This document shows, piece after piece, positions 1 through 8,203 of a stretch of 46,787 nt of DNA (position 1 is the first letter of the stretch; every line of letters starts with the position of its first letter). Under the pieces are notes generated by a model. The model was not told the origin of the DNA and ran no database searches. It was given only the letters and a program-made list of their open reading frames with translations. This DNA comes from an uncultured Shinella sp. (GTDB lineage Bacteria; Pseudomonadota; Alphaproteobacteria; Rhizobiales; Rhizobiaceae), in NCBI RefSeq assembly GCF_946479415.1, contig NZ_CAMLFY010000021.1, positions 1-46,787 of the forward strand. Direction: 5' to 3'. The translations under genes and the position numbers were made by a program.

Positions 1-48
1 CGAGATCCTGTCAAGTGACTGGAGTTCAGACGTGTGCTCTTCCGATCT
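1..48 (+). other. Illumina adapter/index contamination
   Basis: These bases match the end of the P7 flow-cell adapter (CGAGAT), an 8-base index (CCTGTCAA) and the TruSeq read-2 primer, which ends in GCTCTTCCGATCT at base 48. This is library-construction sequence, not genome. True genomic sequence starts at base 49. The junction also creates an artificial stop codon (bases 47-49 read TAG on the minus strand) in the gene that runs into it. Confidence 0.97.
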
Positions 49-397
49 AAAGGTTCGGGTGAAGCGCGCGGGCGACCAGCAGCGGGGCGAGCGCATTGAC
101 GCGCATGACCTCGAGGAAATCGTCCGACTCCAAAGACGAAAGACCACCGGTATCGCCCCGGATCGCGGCATTGTTGATGACGATATCGATCGGCTGCCCG
201 GCGAGCCTTTCACCAAGTGCGGCGATGGAACCGGCATCCGCCACATCAAGCGGCAAGGCACCGTCCACCGCCTGCCGCATGCAACGGATCACGCGCCAGC
301 CGGCCGCCGCATAAAGATCGGCGAGCGTGCGGCCAAGGCCGCGGCCTGCCCCGGTGATCAGCACCGTTCCGGCGGGGTTCTCAGCGGTGTTTGACAT
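49..397 (-). CDS. SDR-family NAD(P)-dependent oxidoreductase (3'-truncated by contig edge)
   Basis: N-terminal part of a short-chain dehydrogenase/reductase. The Rossmann glycine motif TGAGRGLG lies near residue 13 and the adenine-ring motif NNAA near residue 75. The catalytic Ser/Tyr-x-x-x-Lys half is missing because genomic sequence ends at base 49; the apparent stop comes from fused adapter. Two adjacent ATGs exist (400 and 397). The one at 397 is better spaced from the purine-rich GAGAAG. The 5' end overlaps the 3' end of the upstream permease gene, so it is probably the third gene of the amino acid transporter operon. Substrate unknown. Confidence 0.85.
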
Positions 398-2036
398 CAT
401 ATTTCTTCTCGATCAGGCTGACGAGACTTGCGGCCGCCAGCGTCAGCAGGATGTAGAGGATGGCCGCCGAATTATAGGGTGCAAACGGCAGGAAGCTCGC
501 CGACTGGAACTCGCGCATGCGCTGCGTGATGTCGCGGATCGACAGGATCGACAGGAGCGACGTGTCCTTCAGGATGGCGATCAGCTCATTGCCGAGCGGC
601 GGAATGACGATGCGGAAGGCCTGCGGCAGGATGACGAGCCGCGCCGTCTGCCAGCGGTTGAGCCCAAGGCTTCCCGCCGCCTCGATCTGGCCGGCCGGAA
701 TGGCATTGATGCCCGAGCGGAAGATTTCTGCGAGATAGGCGGAATAGGCGATCGCCATGGCGACGATGCCGCGCACGAGGTTCGGCGGATCGAAGACGCC
801 GGCCGTCGCATCCTTCAGGGCGCCCGACAGCGGCAGGCCGACATAGAGCACGATGACGAGCATGGGGATGCCGCGGATCGTATCGACGATGAATTCCGAG
901 CCGATCGACAGCGGATGACGGCCATGCAGGAAGCCGCCGAGCGTCAAAAGGCCGATCGCGATGGCGACGACGGCGAAGGTGATGTCGGCGGCGCGGTCGC
1001 GGTCGTTCAGCGCCTCGACCTGCCAGAGGCGCGGCCAATCGGCGGGAACGGCGGCGGCCGGCAGCAGCGCGCCGCTGACGTCCTCCTTCTTCGCGACGGT
1101 TTCGATTGCCTGTTCCGGCGTGACGAAGGTGCGCACCGGCGTTTCCGTCGCCGAGCCGCCCTCGTACTGGCCGAAGCGCACGGCGCTGATCAGACCGGCC
1201 GGCGTGTTGGTGACGATGCCGATCTTGCCGTCCAGCGTGCCGGCCAGCACATAGCTGTCGCGCGGCTGCAGCAGGAACCAGGCCGAAAGCGCGGCAAACA
1301 GCGCGGTCATGCCGATGAACAGCACAAGGCTCTGGCGCGAATAGCGCAGCTTCAAGAGCCCGACCCAGACAAGGCCGAGAATGGCCGCGAGAATATAGGC
1401 GGCAATCGCCGCACGGATGGTCGTGGCGAGACCCGAGGCAAAGGCAAGATGGGCGAAGAGGAAGACGAAGACGAGGCCGGCGCCGTTGACGGTGCCGAGG
1501 ATCCAGGCGCCAGCCCGGCCTGCCGGACTTTCCGATCGCGTCGGCGCACGGCTGCCGGCAAAGGTGAGGCCGAGACCGGCGAGAAGCAGCACAGCATAGG
1601 CCGGCCACAGCCAGGCTTCCACGCCGCGCACCATGAGGTCGGCCGCCTCCGTCAGCTGGCGCGGCGTCGCACCCTTGACGACGAGATCGGACTTGAAGGA
1701 ATCGACGCCGTTCGCCACCACCGATGTGATGAAGGGATGCACGAGATCGCCGGCCAGGATCGCCACCGTCGCGAGCAACCCGATAAGCCCCGCCGCCAGC
1801 GTCAGCCGCGGCCGGGCCGCCTTGAGACGCGAGAGGACGAGCACGGCGAAGCCGGCGGAAAACGCAATGGCCAGAAGCAGGAAGCCCGGCACGAAGATAC
1901 CAGAGCCCAGCTCGATGCCGAGGATGGCGCGCAGCGAGCGCTGATAATCCGGCGAGGAGGCGAAAAGATAGACGATGAAGGGCAGCGCGGCCAGGATCAC
2001 CAGGTTGCTGGGTCTCACGCTTCTGACGAACGACAT
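381..2036 (-). CDS. Amino acid ABC transporter permease (HisM/GlnP family, long form)
   Basis: Inner-membrane permease of about 551 residues. The C-terminal 220 residues are a typical polar amino acid transporter permease domain with the EAA coupling loop (EAAGSLGLNRWQTARL) that docks an ATPase. The N-terminal 300 residues add several hydrophobic segments and a soluble loop, so the protein is about twice the usual length of a single HisM/GlnP subunit. It may therefore work as a homodimer. The ATG at 2036 was chosen for its AGGAGG six bases upstream; an earlier in-frame start lacks this. It lies 146 bases after the binding-protein gene. No ATPase gene is seen in the operon up to the contig edge. 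Confidence 0.9.
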   Translation of the reverse strand: MSFVRSVRPSNLVILAALPFIVYLFASSPDYQRSLRAILGIELGSGIFVPGFLLLAIAFSAGFAVLVLSRLKAARPRLTLAAGLIGLLATVAILAGDLVHPFITSVVANGVDSFKSDLVVKGATPRQLTEAADLMVRGVEAWLWPAYAVLLLAGLGLTFAGSRAPTRSESPAGRAGAWILGTVNGAGLVFVFLFAHLAFASGLATTIRAAIAAYILAAILGLVWVGLLKLRYSRQSLVLFIGMTALFAALSAWFLLQPRDSYVLAGTLDGKIGIVTNTPAGLISAVRFGQYEGGSATETPVRTFVTPEQAIETVAKKEDVSGALLPAAAVPADWPRLWQVEALNDRDRAADITFAVVAIAIGLLTLGGFLHGRHPLSIGSEFIVDTIRGIPMLVIVLYVGLPLSGALKDATAGVFDPPNLVRGIVAMAIAYSAYLAEIFRSGINAIPAGQIEAAGSLGLNRWQTARLVILPQAFRIVIPPLGNELIAILKDTSLLSILSIRDITQRMREFQSASFLPFAPYNSAAILYILLTLAAASLVSLIEKKYDVKHR

Positions 2037-2143
2037 TGCGGCCTCCTGCGCCAGGGCGTCACGCCGCACGGCGCCGATGCCCTCTCAACTGCTTTTCAGC
2101 TCCAAGGCGAAACCCGCCGGAACCATCTGGACATGAAAAGAAC

Positions 2144-2174
2144 CGCCGGAAGCGCCCGCACAGCGCCTCCGGCG
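2144..2174 (-). terminator. Intercistronic hairpin between binding protein and permease
   Basis: Arms 2144-2155 and 2163-2174 form an 11/12-bp GC-rich stem with a 7-base loop and no T-tract. Such hairpins after binding-protein genes commonly stabilise the upstream mRNA or cause partial termination, giving more binding protein than permease (inference). Confidence 0.55.
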
Positions 2175-2182
2175 AAGGGACC

Positions 2183-2929
2183 TTACTTGAGGCCCCAATA
2201 TTTGGCGACGAGCTTGTCGAGCGTGCCATCGTCCTTGATCGCCTTCAGGCCTTCGTTGAAGGCGGCGATGTTCTCGTCGCCCTTGCGGAAGACGAGGCCG
2301 AGCGGATCGGATTCGAGATCCTTGATCGAGGCGACGAGCTCGCCGGCGAATTCGCGCTCATAAGCGGCGGCATTGGCGCCATTGATCACGACGCCGTCGA
2401 CGTCCTTGTTCTTGAGCGCGATAATGGCGGCGCTGAAGCTGTCATAGGCCGCGACGTTTTCCTTGCCGACGACGCCTTCGGCGACCTGCGCATCCGTCGT
2501 ATTGGCCTGGGCGGAAAGCTTGCGGCCCTCGGCCTTGAACTTTTCCAGCGTGATGCCCTGATCTTCAGCGCGCGTCAGCACGGCCTGGCTGTTGACGATA
2601 TAGGGATCGGAGAAATCCATCGCCTTCTTGCGCTCTTCGGTGATCGAGACACCGGAGGCGACGAGATCGAAATTGCCCTGGTCGAGCGCAGCGAAGATGC
2701 CGTCCCAGCCCGTCGTCACGAATTCGGCCTGGCAATTTATCTTGGCGCAGATGGCATTGACCACATCGACATCGAAGCCGACGATCTGGCCGCTGGCCGG
2801 ATCGACGCTCTCCATCGGCGGCGACGTCGTGTCGGACCCGACCTTCAAAAGCTTGCCGCCCAGATCGGCCGCATGGACGCCGCCCGCCGCAAGAACGGCC
2901 AGCGCCAAAGTCGCAACGAATTTCCTCAT
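2183..2929 (-). CDS. Periplasmic amino acid-binding protein (polar/basic amino acid type, SBP family 3)
   Basis: Substrate-binding protein of about 248 residues. The mature part begins after a clean signal peptide (MRKFVATLALAVLAAGGVHA). It has the family 3 hallmarks: an early GSDTTSPPMES segment, G(F/Y)DVDVVNAI, and WDGIFAALDQGNFDL. Length and layout match HisJ/ArgT/FliY-like proteins that deliver polar or basic amino acids to the membrane permease. The ATG at 2929 has GAGGAGG just upstream, and an upstream in-frame ATG would spoil the signal peptide. First gene of the operon, behind a promoter with two LacI-type palindromes. Confidence 0.92.
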   Translation of the reverse strand: MRKFVATLALAVLAAGGVHAADLGGKLLKVGSDTTSPPMESVDPASGQIVGFDVDVVNAICAKINCQAEFVTTGWDGIFAALDQGNFDLVASGVSITEERKKAMDFSDPYIVNSQAVLTRAEDQGITLEKFKAEGRKLSAQANTTDAQVAEGVVGKENVAAYDSFSAAIIALKNKDVDGVVINGANAAAYEREFAGELVASIKDLESDPLGLVFRKGDENIAAFNEGLKAIKDDGTLDKLVAKYWGLK

Positions 2930-3022
2930 CTCTTCCTCCTCAACCATCGACACCGCCCCAAATGGCCGGCACTCGACAAATCCCCCGGCAGGCACATAAA
3001 CGCCTCTGCCATTCTTGGAGAG

Positions 3023-3068
3023 AATGTAACAAGGAATAAAAACGTTTTCAATAAAAATATAAACGTTT
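3023..3068 (-). promoter_or_regulatory. Sigma-70-like promoter with two LacI-family operators
   Basis: On the minus strand a -35 TTGAAA (3051-3046) and a -10 TACATT (3028-3023) are separated by 17 bases. The palindrome AAAACGTTTT at 3039-3048 overlaps the -35/spacer, and a second one, AAACGTTT, lies at 3061-3068. The palindrome centres are 21 bp apart, two helical turns. A central CG palindrome of this kind is typical of LacI/GalR-family operators. The only LacI regulator in the window has the same palindrome in its own promoter. Confidence 0.7.
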
Positions 3069-3155
3069 TTATGGTAAAATCTTGATGCGGAGCAACAAGC
3101 ACTAGGGCTGGCGGAACAAAAGCAGGAAATTCATGGGGAAATCACGTCAGACGGC

Positions 3156-3229
3156 TGGAGCGGGTAGCGGGAATCGAACCCGCGCGTTCAGCTTGGGAAG
3201 CTGACAGGCTACCATTACATCATACCCGC
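3156..3229 (-). tRNA. tRNA-Gly(CCC)
   Basis: A 74-nt cloverleaf on the minus strand with encoded CCA. The acceptor stem GCGGGTA (3229-3223) pairs with TACCCGC (3166-3160), followed by T and CCA. The anticodon stem TCAGC/GCTGA encloses loop TTCCCAA, giving anticodon CCC. The T-arm holds GGTTCGATTCC. Its first 38 nucleotides and upstream flank are duplicated at 6820-6914. Confidence 0.96.
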
Positions 3230-3286
3230 AGGGCAGCGCCGAGGCCGCAGTCATTCAACAGTTCGTTGGGTGTGTCAAGCGGAGGG
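3192..3286 (+). repeat. 95-bp direct repeat, left copy (tRNA-Gly 5' half plus flank; putative att site)
   Basis: Identical to 6820-6914 except for one base (G3236 versus A6864), at an offset of exactly 3628 bp. The identity starts in the 3' side of the tRNA anticodon stem-loop, runs through the tRNA 5' end and continues 57 bp upstream. An identity edge at the anticodon loop is typical of tyrosine-integrase crossover sites. No integrase gene lies between the copies. Confidence 0.85.
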
Positions 3287-3669
3287 GTTGAGTGGAGCCT
3301 AAGGGCGGCAAGATCTGCACCGCATTACCGCAGCTCGGCACTACATCATCTTAGGCTGAATATTTACTGCAACTTATGATTTTGCCATGAACACTCGGCG
3401 GAGCATTCGCAAGGCTGACGTCCCCTCCACACCAAGGACGATAGACGGATAAAGCTTGCGGGATGAGATCGTCCTACAACCTCAAAGTGGCAATATAGCC
3501 GGCACCGCCAGTATCGAAGCCTCCTTGTTCGCATGCATCTCGTTTTCAACTCTGTAGTTCAACATAAACGGTCCAGCCTTTAAACAATTTCAATCTGACC
3601 TAGGGTTGCAGTTACATAGCAAATCCCTTAGTGCTTTCTACCTCGCATGGCAGGGAGGATTCTGCGGGT
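3287..3669. other. Non-coding stretch between left repeat and RTX gene
   Basis: Roughly 380 bases, visibly richer in AT than the flanking core. I see no convincing gene; a 61-codon minus-strand open frame here lacks a ribosome site and protein-like composition. It presumably holds the promoter of the downstream RTX gene. Confidence 0.5.
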
Positions 3670-5919
3670 ATGAGTGACGGAACTGAGCCCGATACGGCAT
3701 TCAAAATGCTTTCCAGCAGTAATAACGCAACCGGCATCTATGTCTTCGGCTCTATTGGTGAAACGATGGTCGGCGGTTCGGGTACGGATTACCTGGAACT
3801 CAGCCTGTCATCTTTTACGACTCCGATTTCGTTACGATTGACGGATCAGGAACTCTCAGCGGTCGATCTTGGGGCGAACACGAACATACAGGGTTTTGAA
3901 ACATTCAATCTCGTCACAGGAAGTGGCGCAGACACGCTGGATTTGCGCAATTTCACCCTGAAAACCTATGCCTTCGATGAGTGGAACACTCCAGATAGCT
4001 CTTTCGATCTATCCGCAGGCAAGGACGCGGTTTTTGTTTCATCCGCGACGAGAGGAACCGCAGTTATCTATAACGCTGAGGTCCTCAACGCTGATTTTTC
4101 ACTCTTCGATCGACACGTTACAATTTACGGAGGGGGCGTTTGGACAGTCGAAGATGACATCAATATTCAGTTCGCTGCCGGTCAACTCACCGCAATCACG
4201 GCAACAGGTGGTTCCGGCGACGATACGCTTTCGGGCACCGAAGGTTCAGACAAACTTAGCGGCGGCGCGGGTAAAGACCAAATCAAAGGAAAAAATGGTG
4301 CTGATACCCTGATTGGTGGCACTGGAAACGACGAGATCGATGGTGGCAAAGGCGAAGATCTGGCCATTTATTCGGGCTTGCGCGCGAATTTCCTCATCAC
4401 ACGCAACGGAGACGGCACCGCCTATATCCGGGACCTACGATCAGGCAAGGCGAACCTCGGGACGGACAAACTCGTCAATGTCGAAAACGTCAAATTCGAT
4501 GATGGACAATTTATTATAAGTGACATCGCCACCAATCGCGCTCCTTATGAACTCGAATTCGGCAATCAACAAATTTCCGAAAAGACGCCTGTCGACTCTC
4601 TCCTGGGGTTTATCGGCGCTTTTGACCCGGATGGCGATCGTATAACATACAGCCTGTCTTCCAATCCCGGCGGCAAGTTCAAGATCGTCGGCAGTGAAGT
4701 TCGACTCAATGCTCCGCTCGATTACGAGACGACAAAAAGCTACAGCATCACGATCGTTGCAACGGATACTAAGGGAGCAAGTACATCTGCGAGCTTCGTA
4801 TTCGATGTGCTCGACATGGATGAGGCACCCGTCATTTCATCAAACGGCGGTGGATCAACAGCATCAATTACCGTCGATGAAAACACGAAAGCCGTTACCA
4901 AGGTTGTTGCAGCAGACCCCGAGCGGAAGCCGGTGACCTATTCAATCTCCGGTGCCGATTGGGCTCTTTTCAATATCGACACCAAGACCGGAGCCCTTAC
5001 TTTCAAGAAAGCTCCGGACTACGAAACGCCCCGAGACGCCGGCAAGGACGGCATCTATGTCGTGAAGGTCTGGGCCAGCGATGGCTGGGCAAGCGGCAGT
5101 CAGATCATCAAAATCAAGGTCGACGACGTCAATGAGGCGCCGAAGAACATTACTCTTAAGGGCACGACAGTCACTGAAAATGCTACTGTCGGCACGATCG
5201 TCGGCACGTTTTCGGCCGTGGACCCCGAAGGCGGCAAGTTGACCTACAAGTTAAAAGATGGTGGCAGTGGGTTTTTCAAGATCGTCGGCGACAAACTGAT
5301 CGTCGCCAAGGCACTCGACTACGAAAAGACCCATTCAGACACTATACAGATTCAGGCGAGAGACGAAAGCGGCCTGTACACAACGAAGATTTTCTCAATT
5401 AATGTCCAAGATATCGCGGAGATTCGGGCACCAATTGATGGCGGCGTGATCAAGGGCGGTAGTGGGTCGGATATTCTAGAAGGCCGAGCTGGCAACGACA
5501 CCCTGTTTGGTGGTGCTGGTCGTGATATTCTCAAAGGTGCGCGCGGTAGCGACAAGCTGTATGGGGGGAGCGGCGCCGACGATCTCTATGGCGGCAATGG
5601 TCAGGACATCTTTGTGTTCAAATCACAGGCCGACCTGACAACATCAATCAACGTAACCGATACGATCTTCGACTTCTCTCAATCCCAGAAGGACGTCATC
5701 GACCTGTCTGCCATCGACGCCAATATTGGGAAGAGCGGAAATCAGGCCTTCACTTTTATCAAATCGGATGCCTTCACCGGTAAAGCAGGAGAGCTTCGCT
5801 ACGAGAAGAAAGCATCGGAGACCTATGTCTACGGCGACACCGATGGAAATGGGAAGGCAGACTTCGTCTTACATTTTGATGATGCTCTCAATCTAGCAAA
5901 AGCCGATTTTCTGCTATAG
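3670..5919 (+). CDS. Cadherin-repeat RTX protein, putative type I-secreted surface/adhesin protein
   Basis: About 749 residues. Order seen: an N-terminal beta-rich region with GGSGTDYLEL-type motifs (1-175); a block of GGxGxDxLx RTX nonapeptides (about 180-235) that bind calcium; three cadherin-like repeats (about 289-582) with DxDGD, LDYE and VxVxDxDEAP signatures; a second RTX block (about 595-650); and a serralysin-type C-terminal secretion domain ending in a hydrophobic DFLL tail. There is no Sec signal, as expected for type I secretion. The ATG at 3670 has AGGGAGGA upstream; a GTG at 3631 is possible. It sits inside the 95-bp-repeat-bounded island. The last 110 residues are paralogous to those of the GH114-RTX protein near 31 kb. 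No type I secretion genes are in the window. Confidence 0.88.
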   Translation: MSDGTEPDTAFKMLSSSNNATGIYVFGSIGETMVGGSGTDYLELSLSSFTTPISLRLTDQELSAVDLGANTNIQGFETFNLVTGSGADTLDLRNFTLKTYAFDEWNTPDSSFDLSAGKDAVFVSSATRGTAVIYNAEVLNADFSLFDRHVTIYGGGVWTVEDDINIQFAAGQLTAITATGGSGDDTLSGTEGSDKLSGGAGKDQIKGKNGADTLIGGTGNDEIDGGKGEDLAIYSGLRANFLITRNGDGTAYIRDLRSGKANLGTDKLVNVENVKFDDGQFIISDIATNRAPYELEFGNQQISEKTPVDSLLGFIGAFDPDGDRITYSLSSNPGGKFKIVGSEVRLNAPLDYETTKSYSITIVATDTKGASTSASFVFDVLDMDEAPVISSNGGGSTASITVDENTKAVTKVVAADPERKPVTYSISGADWALFNIDTKTGALTFKKAPDYETPRDAGKDGIYVVKVWASDGWASGSQIIKIKVDDVNEAPKNITLKGTTVTENATVGTIVGTFSAVDPEGGKLTYKLKDGGSGFFKIVGDKLIVAKALDYEKTHSDTIQIQARDESGLYTTKIFSINVQDIAEIRAPIDGGVIKGGSGSDILEGRAGNDTLFGGAGRDILKGARGSDKLYGGSGADDLYGGNGQDIFVFKSQADLTTSINVTDTIFDFSQSQKDVIDLSAIDANIGKSGNQAFTFIKSDAFTGKAGELRYEKKASETYVYGDTDGNGKADFVLHFDDALNLAKADFLL

Positions 5920-6085
5920 GCGATCACGAGGCAATCCATGAATGGATTGTAGCGCTGGAAACGGCGCTACATCCCGATCTGGAAAGTTTCGCCCGCATCC
6001 CACCGACATCCTCAAAGCTCTCGCCTGCCCTCTTCCACCCACAGGCCTCACAAAAGCTATTACCTGCCCATTAAACCCAGCAAGC

Positions 6086-6349
6086 TCAAGCCTGTGACTG
6101 CCACCAAGCATCGCGTTGTGCAGAAGACATGTCCCAATAGGTGAGAGCACCCTTTTCCGTCAGCGTCGCGCCCTCGATGAACGCTTTGACGATGACGTCC
6201 TGTTCCATCCCTTCAAGCTTTTCGCAGATCGCCAGAGCGGTATCGATTTTGGATTTTCCAGCGTCGATCATTTTCCATCCTTCCGCGATCGCTACTGCGA
6301 TGACAGCCTTGTCGGTCGAAACGGTTGCAGTCGGTTTTGCCTTGCTCAT
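6086..6349 (-). CDS. 87-aa hypothetical protein
   Basis: Small soluble protein starting MSKAKPTATVSTDKAV and ending in a Trp-rich tail (YWDMSSAQRDAWWQSQA). The start is supported by AAGGAGAGG seven bases upstream. It has a helical composition with a middle segment of acidic and hydrophobic residues, and no signal peptide or membrane segment. It is the second gene of the repeat-bounded island, convergent with the RTX gene, from which it is separated by 166 bases. Family not recognised. Confidence 0.75.
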   Translation of the reverse strand: MSKAKPTATVSTDKAVIAVAIAEGWKMIDAGKSKIDTALAICEKLEGMEQDVIVKAFIEGATLTEKGALTYWDMSSAQRDAWWQSQA

Positions 6350-7411
6350 GTCGCCTCTCCTTGTTCGGTGAGACGAGGGTCCATTTTGTCACCGGGTTAG
6401 ACAACGCGGATCGAGATGCGGCAGGGGAGGAATAAATCTCAAATCAGACCTTCCTTGAGACGACCGCAGGCATTTTCAAAAACGCGATTTAAATTGCTCC
6501 GGAAAATCGAGGAAATTGGTCAGCACCCTCGCCTGAAATTGGTCTCGAATGACGCCTGTTCCTTTGGAAGACCATGCTGGAACGAGGTGGGCGGTTCCTG
6601 GTGCCATTCGGGTGCACCGCAATTCGTCACGACCAAGCACGAGACCAATGCGTAAAAATCGGCTCACAAAAGGTCCGTTCCTTTCGAGAACTGGTGCGAT
6701 TTCTGTGCTGCTCGCTGGCAAAAATTCCGAGGAAATTCGCGAGCAGGAACGCTCTTAAATCACTGATTATATTTGTAAATATGCAATTACAACCAGTTTA
6801 TACAACCATTGCGAGTAGCCTTGGGAAGCTGACAGGCTACCATTACATCATACCCGCAGGGCAACGCCGAGGCCGCAGTCATTCAACAGTTCGTTGGGTG
6901 TGTCAAGCGGAGGGAGGTGCAATCGGCTGGCAGAACGGGAGGCCTGCATCCGCTTGCAGGGTTCGATCGAGCCTTGTCCGGCAGATCGATGATAAACATC
7001 CGGAGGCGAGAATTGCCTTCCTGCCTCTTCTGATCCTGGCCTACAATATTGGCTCCCAGCGTCCTTGGGAAAAGGGATTATGAGCCGCAATTTTTCTATT
7101 GCGCTTAAGACATACCCAATAGCACTTTTTCAGAGATGTTCATCAATCGAACGGCATGGAAAAGCGGCCGCACGCGCCATCGCAATCTCAATACCGGCTG
7201 ATACGCACCAGGCGATTGAGTTTAAATCTCAATAGCAATCATAACCATCCAAATTGCGCAAGAAATTCAACGGGCCATTAACTTCTGAGTTGCGACGCCG
7301 ACCGCTTCAATATACGAGCTGTTCGCACGCAAAAGTTGCGATCTTGTTTGAGCATCCCATCGATTCGACTGGATATCGAGTGTTCGCGCAATGGAATAGG
7401 GGTTTGGAGAC
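6350..7411. other. 1-kb gene-poor region containing the right repeat
   Basis: No convincing coding sequence on either strand. It contains AT-rich stretches (around 6740-6810), the right copy of the 95-bp repeat (6820-6914), and presumed promoters for the genes on both sides. Open frames of 70-170 codons here have low-complexity, Arg/Ser-rich shadow composition and no ribosome sites. Confidence 0.5.
6820..6914 (+). repeat. 95-bp direct repeat, right copy (tRNA-Gly 5' half plus flank; putative att site)
   Basis: Second copy of 3192-3286, with 94 of 95 bases identical. It carries tRNA-Gly nucleotides 1-38 but is not followed by a 3' half, so it is not a tRNA gene. With the left copy it delimits a 3.6-kb segment. 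Confidence 0.85.
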
Positions 7412-8203
7412 GTGAAAAAAAGATACCTGCTTCCGGGTTCCGTAGCCGCTTTGCTGCTGGCCATCGTTGGTGTGACCCATATTCTCCGTGTGATCTCAAG
7501 CCTCTCTGAGAAACCCGTGCAATATGTCCCGCCCGCCGGCATGACGATCGTCAAAGGAAGCGGACCGCTCGGGTGCGATTTTTCCGCGGTCGATAGCCCG
7601 ATCCTGACAGGTACGTTGCGGCAGGTCGATAGACCGGACACAAAGATTCAGTTGCCGCGCACCTATCTGCCTGGGCCGTTTTATCCAAAGGACGGTCAGA
7701 TCGGTGCGGACGGCACGTTGCTGATGCATATGCAGGTCGAGCGCTTCACGCCCTATCCCATCCAAGACATGCGCGGCAAGATCGCCAAGGGCGAGGATGA
7801 CTGGATCATGCTTCTCATCACGCAAATAAAACCCTTGGAATGGATTGCGCAATTTACCGCAGAATTCAATTCCGGGAAAGAAAAAGGGACGAGGTTCACC
7901 GAGATCCCGCAAGCAAACGGGTTGCTGAAGCTTGATTACGCTCCTCTTACACTACAAAAAGACACGTATGTTGCCCGCGAAAATAGTCATGTGACGGACG
8001 TCATCGCCTGCTTCGTTAACAATGATCCCCAGACTAAGCTCTACCCCAATTGCCAGCATATGACGTCGGCATCCGGGATCGATATCGAGATCGTTTATCC
8101 CATGCGCGAGCTGAAGAACTGGAAGGTGCTCCGCGAGCGAACTCGGAAATTCATTGCCTGCATGATTGTAGATACCAATTCATTGAAAAATAAAGGGAAC
8201 TGA
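7412..8203 (+). CDS. Hypothetical membrane-anchored/exported protein (263 aa)
   Basis: Starts at GTG 7412 (MKKRYLLPGSVAALLLAIVG) with a single N-terminal hydrophobic segment (residues 7-27), so it is an anchored or exported protein with a soluble outer domain. That domain contains two Cys-bearing stretches (LGCDF; IACFVNNDPQ...NCQH) and no recognised catalytic motif. GGGG and GGAGA lie upstream of the start. The stop codon overlaps a possible CTG start of a following small ORF, suggesting translational coupling. Family not recognised. The general look (small, orphan, envelope-targeted, next to other orphans) resembles immunity proteins of toxin systems, but that is only inference. Confidence 0.75.
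   Translation: MKKRYLLPGSVAALLLAIVGVTHILRVISSLSEKPVQYVPPAGMTIVKGSGPLGCDFSAVDSPILTGTLRQVDRPDTKIQLPRTYLPGPFYPKDGQIGADGTLLMHMQVERFTPYPIQDMRGKIAKGEDDWIMLLITQIKPLEWIAQFTAEFNSGKEKGTRFTEIPQANGLLKLDYAPLTLQKDTYVARENSHVTDVIACFVNNDPQTKLYPNCQHMTSASGIDIEIVYPMRELKNWKVLRERTRKFIACMIVDTNSLKNKGN

Noticed and set aside
327..2363. 678-codon plus-strand open frame over the ABC permease
   Set aside because: Arg/Asp/Gly-rich shadow of the GC-rich minus-strand permease; no ribosome site, and the minus-strand protein is clearly recognised.
3364..3549. 61-codon minus-strand frame in the island
   Set aside because: Cys/Arg-rich with no ribosome site or recognisable features; looks random.
6820..6857. Second tRNA-Gly gene
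   Set aside because: Only nucleotides 1-38 are present; the 3' half is absent, so it is a partial duplication and not a gene.
6574..7083. 169-codon frame crossing the right repeat
   Set aside because: Runs through the repeat and AT-rich non-coding DNA, with no protein-like segments.
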